A DNA stretch of 64,000 bases, taken from positions 1,239,650 through 1,303,649 of the forward strand of contig JACDOX010000117.1 in NCBI GenBank assembly GCA_014549065.1, in the 5' to 3' direction. This document shows positions 59,721 to 64,000 of this stretch, piece by piece (positions within the stretch are counted from its first letter, which is position 1; each line of letters begins with the position of its first letter). Made by a program: the position numbers and the translations under genes. The notes beneath the pieces are model-generated. The model saw nothing but the letters and a program-made list of their open reading frames with translations, was not told the DNA's origin and made no database searches. The DNA is from Cardinalis cardinalis (Eukaryota > Chordata > Aves > Passeriformes > Cardinalidae).

Positions 59721-60235
59721 CATCCGTGTTGGTTTTTTTTATAGGGAAGAGGGATGTCTGGTGGGCTGGGAAGAGAGGGGTCTCCCATGGCAAGGCAAAA
59801 AGGAAGGAAGGGGAACCCAAAGAAGANGCTCCAAGCTACACAGGAATGGCGCAGCCCCAGGCAGCACCTAAAGGACCATGGAGGTGGGAGGGGTGTCCCA
59901 AACCCTCNCTGAAGAAGGACCCTGGAGTGGGANACTGCCTTCCCTGCTCAGCTCTCAGTTTGGGAGGGGGTTAACCCACATGCCTAAAACCCATCTAAAA
60001 CCCATGACCAGTAGCAACTGCTTCACCTTGCAGCTTTCAGCCCTGACACCCAGGGGGTTAATTAACACTCACTAATGAGGGAACACGAGGCCCTTGCAGG
60101 AGCTGAGCTGAGCCAGCACTAATGAGACGATGCTCAGCCAAGGATGAGACAGCCGGGGACCCCCAAATCCTTTCTCCACAGCAGACCTCTCTCTTGTGTT
60201 GGGACAGAGATGGGGACACAGCCATGTCGCTCCAG
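59721..60235. other. Gap between the convergent ACAN and HAPLN3 transcripts
   Basis: About 0.5 kb with no gene. Transcripts from both sides are expected to end at its borders. Confidence 0.6.
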
Positions 60236-60888
60236 GGCTTTCTCCACCATTTTATTAGAAGATGTCCAGAAAAACACATCTTTTCATAGCCAATGCTCAG
60301 AGAAGAAGGCACCAGAGTTCAAACGGAGTTCAGGCTAAGGGGCACATAAAGATAAGGCACTTGTGCTCCAGCAGGGACAGGCACAATGGCATCCTTCAGC
60401 AGGACATGGATGGGGCTGGAAGANGGGCCAGGATGCAATGGAGATACCTGCTCTCTGCTCTGGCCAAACCCAGCCTTGCCTCTCTCCCTCATGNCCTTGC
60501 CTCGTGAGCGGGGAGGCAGGACCAGCCTGGAAGGGCAGGTGGGTGTCAGTGACAACCTGCCACAGCAGGAAGGGGCCACCACCCATGGGGTGGCATGGCC
60601 AAGTGGGGTGGCAGCAGTAGCCCATGGGGACCATCCTTGCACACATCCCACGACAGGGACTGTCCCACGCTGCCCAGCTGGCAGCCACCCCAAGCAGCTG
60701 CAAGTGCCAGCTGCTGAGCAAAATGTGGAAAATATAAAGGAAAGAAACAAAACAAAACAAAACAAAAAGAAACCTCTCCCCACCCCACCTCCCCCCAGCC
60801 ACCCCCAGAACAGCCCTTGGAAATGCCCAACACTGGGCGCTGGCAGGATGGAAACGTCCTTCATCCAAGAAGGATCCCTCCCGGCTCC
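60236..60888 (-). other. HAPLN3: HAPLN3 3' untranslated region
   Basis: Between the stop codon and the proposed polyadenylation signal. Contains an AAAAC pentamer run at 60747-60766 (TTTTG on the transcript). No coding frame with support. Confidence 0.6.
60251..60256 (-). terminator. Probable HAPLN3 polyadenylation signal
   Basis: TTTATT on the + strand is AATAAA on the - strand, about 630 bases after the HAPLN3 stop codon. Confidence 0.65.
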
Positions 60889-61169
60889 TTATCTCTCTCT
60901 GTAGCAGAAGACTCCAAACCGGCCCTTTCTGGGGAAGCCGAAGCTGCGGACACCGGGCTCGGCGGGGCCGCAGTTGGCCCGGGGTGTGACGATGGGGTAG
61001 CGGACACTGCCATCTGCCAGCCAGCCGGCATTGCAGCGGTCCAGCCCCGCCAACTTCCAGGCGGAGTAGAGCTGCCCCACCCGGGCGATCTCGGCCCCTG
61101 CATCCTGGCAGCTCTGCTTGGCCTCCTCCAGCGTCATCCCAGCCGGGCGCTCCAGGTAGAAAACCTCTC
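60889..61169 (-). CDS. HAPLN3: HAPLN3 exon with Link module 2 and stop
   Basis: 281 coding bases, starting at phase 1 after CCTCCTAG. Cysteines in KQSCQDAG, DRCNAGWLAD, ANCGPAEP and FCYRER, then TAA. Confidence 0.95.
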
Positions 61170-63451
61170 CTAGGAGGGAGAGCGGAGCGTGAGAGGGGAG
61201 CCCCATCCCGAGCATCCCCATNTGGAACGCCTGGAACAACCCCATCCGGGCCCAAACAGGGAGGGACACGCAGCACCTTNCGAGCACCGCAGCCCCACCC
61301 CTGGCCCAGAACGCACCTTTGAGGGCGGAGGAGAAGCAGAAGGCATCGAAGCGGTGCAGGTGGCGGTGCCGCGGGCCGTAGCTGCGGATGCCCGGGGCGA
61401 GGTGCACGCCCCCGCAGGGCTTGCGGGGCAGGCGGATGGGGTACTGCACCGTGCCATCGGCCAGCCAGCCCGCGTTGCACCAGTCCAGCCCCTCGCTCCA
61501 CGCCTGGAAGAGCTGGTTAAAGTTGGCGAGGATGGCACCCTGGTCCTGGCACACTCGCTCGGCTTCGTGGAAATTGAGCCTGTACTGCCCGCGGGGAGGC
61601 TGGTAGGGGAACACGATGCCTGGAGGCAGATGGGACACTCAGCTGGCTCCGCGGGCAGCCCACCCAACCCGAGCCCAGCCCCAGCAGGAGCCACAGGGGT
61701 CCCTGAGCCGTGTCAGATTCAGGCTCTGGGACAGGGACCACCTCCGTGTGGCGGAGACAAGGCTCAGGCATGCAGGGATGGGGCCGCTCTGGACATGCAG
61801 GCGCCAGCAGCGAGTTGCCAGCGACATCTGGTGGCACAGGGACACACGGGCTCGGTCCTGGGGACACAAGGACCCCCTCACGGGGACAGCACCTGCATAC
61901 ACAGGGATGCACAGACTATAATGGGGATGCAGGGAGCACCACCACGGGGTTGTATAGACCACGGTCCTGGGAACGCACAGACAGTGGTCCCAGGGAGGCA
62001 TGGACCACCCTTGCACGGATGGAGAGATCGTTGTCATGGAGAGGCACAGGCTTCAGGAACAGGGATACAAGGGTCAGCATCCCCATGATGCCAGGGGACA
62101 CGTGGACCACCAGCATGGGGATGAATGAACCTCTGTCGTGGGGATGGATGGACAACAGCACCACGGGCATCACCACTTTGGACACAGTCACAAGGACTCA
62201 TAGGGATGAGTCACTGTGGGAGGCAGGGCCCAGGACCAAGGGGATGGGGCAGGGACAAGCAAAGGGGACATTTGTGCAGCCCTGAGCTCCAAAGCAATGT
62301 CAGGGCTGAGTCAGGCCCCTCATGACAAGTGAGCAAGAGAGGCTGGAGCAGTCACCAAGGATCAGCACAAGATGCATCGGGATATCCAGAGCTGGGAGGG
62401 GAGGGGACAGCTCCACGTAATGCAGCACAGTGGGAAGATGGGTGGGTAAAGGCAGGAAATGCTGCNGCCGTGGGGTCACTCCCAACTCTGACTCCAACAG
62501 CACCCTTGGTGTCCCAGCTGAGCAGGCAGCTCTGGGCTCACTCACTCCTGAGGCCAGAGCCACACGGCCCCAACCCAAAAGCATCCCAGCCCTTTTCTGC
62601 CATGATCAAGCTCCCCAACCCCCCTGCCTTGCTNTGTCCCCAAAGGAGAAGGTACCACAGGAAGGCCAGGCTCACTGGCTTGGCACAGAGGCTCGTGTAG
62701 TCCCCAGCANGCCCCCACCTTGCAGCCGGAGGTCCACAACGTCGCTCTCGTCCTCCAGCCCATCGATGACCTCGCAGCGGAATTTGCCATCGTCCTTCAA
62801 GCGCACGTCGCTGATGACCAGCGAGGCCTCGTGCCAGCCGGCCTCACCAGCCTGACGGATGTGGGCACGGCCCTTGAAGTCCCCAAAGGCCACGTGGGTC
62901 TTGCCAACGGCCACCATCACATCCTGCTCTTTGGTGTAGTCGTCCCGCAGCTTGGACCACTTGATGCGGATTTTGAGCTTGGGTTCCTGGTCGGGCTCGT
63001 AGCGGTAGCGGCAGGGCAGGGTGACATTGGCACCATTGTAGCTGTAGACAGGGTCTCTGGAGGTTTCCACCACTAGTCTGGATCCACTGAAGTAATCCAC
63101 TGGCAGGAAGAAGGAAGGTGTGACGAGCAGGTCAGGATGCAGGGCTGGGCATCCCCAAACCTTCCCTCCAGCCACCAACTCTTCTGAGCATCCTCCAAGT
63201 ATCCCTGAAGCGTTCCCACCCGCTCCTCTGGGCCCCACATCCCACCAAGTGATGGGTCTCCACCCCACCCAGAGGCAGGGAGGTATTTCAGCCTCCTGTG
63301 ACAACCAGTCAGTCCCCAATATACCTTTGTCCTGCTCGTCGCTATTGTCATTCATGATGTGGTTGTAGTAGAAGCCGTTGTGGAAAGGGTGGTAGGAGCC
63401 ACTGGCCAGGTGCAGCAGGGTGGCCTTCAGGAGCAGTGGGAGCAGCAGCAT
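60889..63451 (-). CDS. HAPLN3: Hyaluronan and proteoglycan link protein 3 (4 coding exons)
   Basis: Secreted matrix protein that binds hyaluronan and stabilises its complex with proteoglycans such as aggrecan. The four exons join in phase to 363 residues (human about 360). Order: signal peptide (MLLLPLLLKATLLHLASG), short N-terminal segment with NGFYYNH, Ig-V domain (~43-169), Link module 1 (~170-270), Link module 2 (~271-363). The start was chosen because the ATG is followed by a leucine-rich signal and preceded by 20 bases of UTR after a good acceptor. Both Link modules keep the CNAGWLAD motif. HAPLN3 rather than another link protein is chosen because of the N-terminus, the neighbour ACAN and the convergent orientation. 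Confidence 0.95.
61317..61619 (-). CDS. HAPLN3: HAPLN3 exon with Link module 1
   Basis: 303 bases, phase 1 to phase 1: exactly the sum of the ACAN exon pair 175 + 128. The module is thus uninterrupted here but split in ACAN. Contains GIVFPYQ, WCNAGWLAD and RKPCGG, and ends DAFCFSSALK. Confidence 0.95.
61620..62718 (-). other. HAPLN3 intron between Ig and Link 1 exons
   Basis: GTGGGG donor and GCCTCCAG acceptor on the - strand. About 400 bases of it are a degenerate minisatellite (listed separately). Confidence 0.85.
61800..62230. repeat. Degenerate ~24-bp minisatellite
   Basis: Successive units of about 23-25 bases resemble GGATGCACAGACCACGGTCCTG, clearest from 61880 to 62160. The period is near a multiple of three and stop-poor, which explains long open frames over it that are not genes. 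Confidence 0.7.
62719..63099 (-). CDS. HAPLN3: HAPLN3 exon with Ig V-type domain
   Basis: 381 bases, phase 1 to phase 1. Ig-V cysteines in VTLPCRYRYEP and FRCEVIDG, and a conserved IKWSKL tryptophan as in aggrecan G1. One NVT glycosylation-type site. Confidence 0.95.
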
Positions 63452-63471
63452 GGCTGGGAAGCAAGCCTGGG
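63325..63471 (-). CDS. HAPLN3: HAPLN3 first coding exon: 5' UTR end and signal peptide
   Basis: Acceptor CCTCTGCAG, 20 untranslated bases, ATG at 63451, then 42 codons and one base before GTATAT. Encodes the signal peptide and the NGFYYNHIMNDNSDEQD segment. Confidence 0.92.
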
Positions 63472-63994
63472 CTGCAGAGGGGGAAAGGACTGCTGTGACA
63501 TCCCCAAATAGCCAGGAGAAAGCCAGCACTGCCTGGCAGTGGTGCCAATCATACCAGGGGTGCAAGGAGAGGGTGGGAAGAGCCAGCAGAGCAGCTTGCC
63601 TGCCCGCAGGGGAGAGTGCAGGCAATTCGAGCCATACCCCCAGACCCGCCCCCAGCCGGGGCTCCCAGTCCCCTCCATCCTCATCCTCCCGCCTGGCTCA
63701 CACCTCCACATTCACTGCCCATTGTGAGGGTGCCCATGGCAGGGAGCACCTGGCCCCAGAGCGAGTCGGGGATGGGGCAGCTGGAGAAATGGGATCCCAG
63801 GGNGTCCTTTGGGCAGGGAGTACTGGGAAAAGGTCACGTAGGGGTGCAGGGGGAGAGAAGTGGCTGAGCCCCACTGTAAGGCAGCAAGCTCGGTTTACAC
63901 AGGCAGCCGAGCGTGCAGCCTGACCAGGGAGTGAGGGAGAGAGCTCGGGCTGCCTCTGCTGCCCCGGCTCGGGACAAAGCCCAGCAGCACTCAC
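63472..63994 (-). other. HAPLN3 5' intron (tentative)
   Basis: GC-rich sequence between the proposed donor at the window edge and the coding exon acceptor. No other feature recognised. Confidence 0.4.
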
Positions 63995-64000
63995 CGTCCT
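63995..64000 (-). other. HAPLN3: Possible HAPLN3 non-coding exon 1, 3' edge
   Basis: On the - strand AGGACG is followed by GTGAGTG, a strong donor, 523 bases before the coding exon acceptor. The exon body would lie beyond the window. Confidence 0.35.

Noticed and set aside
60335..61501. Minus-strand open frame of 388 codons overlapping HAPLN3 exons
   Set aside because: A shifted frame through the HAPLN3 Link exons, intron and 3' UTR; the real frame is fixed by the conserved Link motifs.
61189..62285. Plus-strand open frames of 299 and 191 codons opposite HAPLN3
   Set aside because: The first is antisense to the Link 1 exon, the second rides on the 24-bp minisatellite.
1..64000. CRISPR arrays, tRNA or rRNA genes, prokaryotic operons or defence systems
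   Set aside because: Looked for on both strands; none seen. The tandem array in exon 12 is coding repeat without spacers.

Overview
The window is vertebrate nuclear DNA. Split genes with GT-AG introns, CR1 LINE tails (the dominant LINE of birds and reptiles) and several avian-type endogenous-retrovirus LTRs point to a bird; the LTR families look like those common in songbirds, but that last step rests on memory. Two genes are certain. Aggrecan (ACAN, + strand) runs from a start codon at 30801 to a stop at 58994 in 17 coding exons, 2,107 codons plus stop. Hyaluronan and proteoglycan link protein 3 (HAPLN3, - strand) runs from a start at 63451 to a stop at 60889 in 4 coding exons, 363 codons plus stop. 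The tail-to-tail ACAN/HAPLN3 order matches the human locus.

Layout. 1-11.2 kb: upstream DNA without recognisable genes, one antisense solo LTR (4.1-4.5 kb) and a GC-rich block at 3.0-3.45 kb that could be a distal enhancer. 11.5-12.0 kb: CpG-containing block that is the best, unproven candidate for the ACAN promoter and non-coding first exon. 12-30.8 kb: probable long first intron, holding a 145-bp tandem duplication, a degenerate repeat cluster, a CR1 tail and an LTR. 30.8-45.0 kb: signal peptide, G1 (Ig + two Link modules), interglobular domain, G2, short linker exon and the 3.2-kb chondroitin-sulfate exon; the introns here are loaded with LTRs, two of which end within about 40 bp of a coding exon. 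45.0-52.9 kb: a large intron. 52.9-59.7 kb: G3 (one EGF, C-type lectin, Sushi, basic tail) and the 3' UTR. 60.2-64 kb: HAPLN3.

Function. Both proteins act in the extracellular matrix: the aggrecan G1 domain and link proteins bind hyaluronan through Link modules, and the glycosaminoglycan-bearing region gives cartilage its swelling pressure. The most distinctive sequence is the end of the chondroitin-sulfate exon: about 20 tandem 60-bp (20-residue) units, several of which carry a Glu-Ala-Arg junction resembling the aggrecanase site of the interglobular domain. No mobile defence system, CRISPR array, tRNA or rRNA was seen. Isolated single Ns are scattered throughout and make some codons ambiguous.
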